A stretch of DNA of 38,897 nt from Deltaproteobacteria bacterium. GTDB taxonomy: Bacteria; Myxococcota_A; UBA9160; SZUA-336. The translations under genes were made by a program, and so were the position numbers. The notes under the pieces were generated by a model. The model was not told the DNA's origin. It saw nothing but the letters and a program-made list of their open reading frames with translations, and did not search any database. Each line of letters opens with the position of its first letter. Position 1 is the stretch's first letter. Positions 38,374 to 38,897 of this stretch are shown here, one piece after another. Where the stretch lies: contig JAFDDB010000015.1 of the NCBI GenBank assembly GCA_019311115.1, forward strand, positions 1 through 38,897, written 5' to 3'.

Positions 38374-38469
38374 CTCGCACCCCGGGGAGAATCGACGTGA
38401 CCGAGGGAGAGGTCAGGCGGGACAACGTACCGCGGCAGCGACGGCTGTCCACGGCACGCGCGCATCCCC

Positions 38470-38475
38470 TATGAT
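38470..38475 (+). promoter_or_regulatory. Putative -10 element of pepA
   Basis: TATGAT, five of six matches to TATAAT, about 75 bases before ATG 38551. A -35 at 17 bases is poor. Confidence 0.4.
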
Positions 38476-38504
38476 CGCGCGGCAACCGGGAACCCAAAGG
38501 TACT

Positions 38505-38530
38505 CGGAACGGACCGGAACAGACCGGAAC
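38505..38530 (+). repeat. Three CGGAAC repeats at 10-base phase in the pepA leader
   Basis: CGGAAC at 38505-38510, 38515-38520 and 38525-38530; the last two lie in the longer unit GACCGGAAC. A looser CCGGGAAC precedes at 38486. The exact helical-turn spacing suggests adjacent protein sites on one DNA face, or repeated RNA sites, before the GGGGGAG ribosome site. Confidence 0.7.
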
Positions 38531-38550
38531 GAACGACAGGGGGGGAGACC

Positions 38551-38897
38551 ATGGACGTCCGCGTCACCCGACGGGACCCGCTTCATACCCCGGCCGACGT
38601 GCTCGTGATCGCGCTCACGCAGGCCGAGCGCGTTCCCCGCCGGGCTCGCGCGCTCGACGCCGCGCTCGGCGGACGCATCCAGGAGCACCTGGACGCCGGC
38701 ACGTTCGAGGGCAAGAAGGGCGAGCGCGTCTACCTTCCGGGACCGGACCCGGACGGAAGCAGCGGTCCCAGGCGCGTCATGCTGCTGGGCCTGGGCAAGG
38801 AAAAGGGAATGGACGCCGAGCGCGTGCGGAGCGCCGTCGGCGGCGCGCTGCGCGCGGCGACCGAGCGGCGCTCGACTTCGGTCGGCCTGGCGCTGGG
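38551..38897 (+). CDS. pepA: Leucyl aminopeptidase (M17), N-terminal fragment
   Basis: ATG 38551, three bases after GGGGGGGAG, opens a frame that runs off the right edge after 115 codons. It reads MDVRVTRRDPLHTPADVLVI at the start. Later come LGGRIQEHLDAGTFEGKKGE and VMLLGLGKEKGMDAERVRSA, the order and spacing of the N-terminal domain of PepA-type cytosolic aminopeptidases (Val-Leu-Leu-Gly-Leu-Gly-Lys). The metal-binding C-terminal domain is outside the window. PepA removes N-terminal amino acids from peptides and in some bacteria also acts as a DNA-binding regulator. It is divergent from tolQ. Confidence 0.88.
   Translation, partial: MDVRVTRRDPLHTPADVLVIALTQAERVPRRARALDAALGGRIQEHLDAGTFEGKKGERVYLPGPDPDGSSGPRRVMLLGLGKEKGMDAERVRSAVGGALRAATERRSTSVGLAL

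Overview
The window looks like chromosome from a high-GC (estimated by eye at roughly two-thirds G+C) Gram-negative bacterium. The evidence is a full Tol-Pal operon, several predicted lipoproteins, an MsbA-like exporter and a one-piece tmRNA. Heavy GTG/TTG start use, ExeA-like ATPases, Sel1 repeats and PilZ proteins would fit a myxobacterial or other deltaproteobacterial-type lineage, but I cannot place it firmly. No insertion sequence, prophage, CRISPR array, rRNA or tRNA was seen.

Layout, left to right. (1) 1-2111: a partial sodium:solute symporter, a lipoprotein of unknown function and a crotonase-fold enzyme. (2) 2108-12519: a surface-glycan type region with three glycosyltransferases, an ABC exporter, a GPH-type sugar:cation symporter, a beta-propeller protein and two sulfotransferases. 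(3) 12675-15064: alpha/beta hydrolase, PadR regulator and an esterase whose 5' end is cut off by an in-frame amber codon. (4) 15279-21522: the most unusual part, with an ExeA-like AAA+ ATPase, a 1326-residue fusion of a second ExeA-like ATPase to a membrane segment and about 19 Sel1 repeats, and a convergent pseudo-receiver/tandem-PilZ protein. (5) 21523-26139: tmRNA, an EamA transporter with a codon-usage break in its middle, a YopT-type (C58) cysteine protease homologue, a small lipoprotein, serine acetyltransferase and a single-domain PilZ protein. (6) 31274-26165: a leftward operon panB-panC-panD-DUF502-smpB-metalloprotease-AcpH-like. (7) 38373-31541: a leftward operon tolQ-tolR-tolA-tolB-pal-cpoB-TraR/DksA-tsaD-rsmA. 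(8) 38551 to the right edge: the start of leucyl aminopeptidase pepA.

Working together: Tol-Pal-CpoB maintains the envelope. PanBCD makes pantothenate from ketoisovalerate and aspartate. SmpB and tmRNA, both present here, form the trans-translation system. RsmA and TsaD modify rRNA and tRNA. The glycan region could build and export a sulfated surface polymer (inference). The two PilZ proteins suggest cyclic-di-GMP input, one of them beside the ATPase/Sel1 genes. Many adjacent genes overlap by NTGA or TGATG junctions, implying translational coupling. Several isolated genes have a TAnnnT hexamer six to nine bases before the start codon, suggesting leaderless or near-leaderless transcripts.
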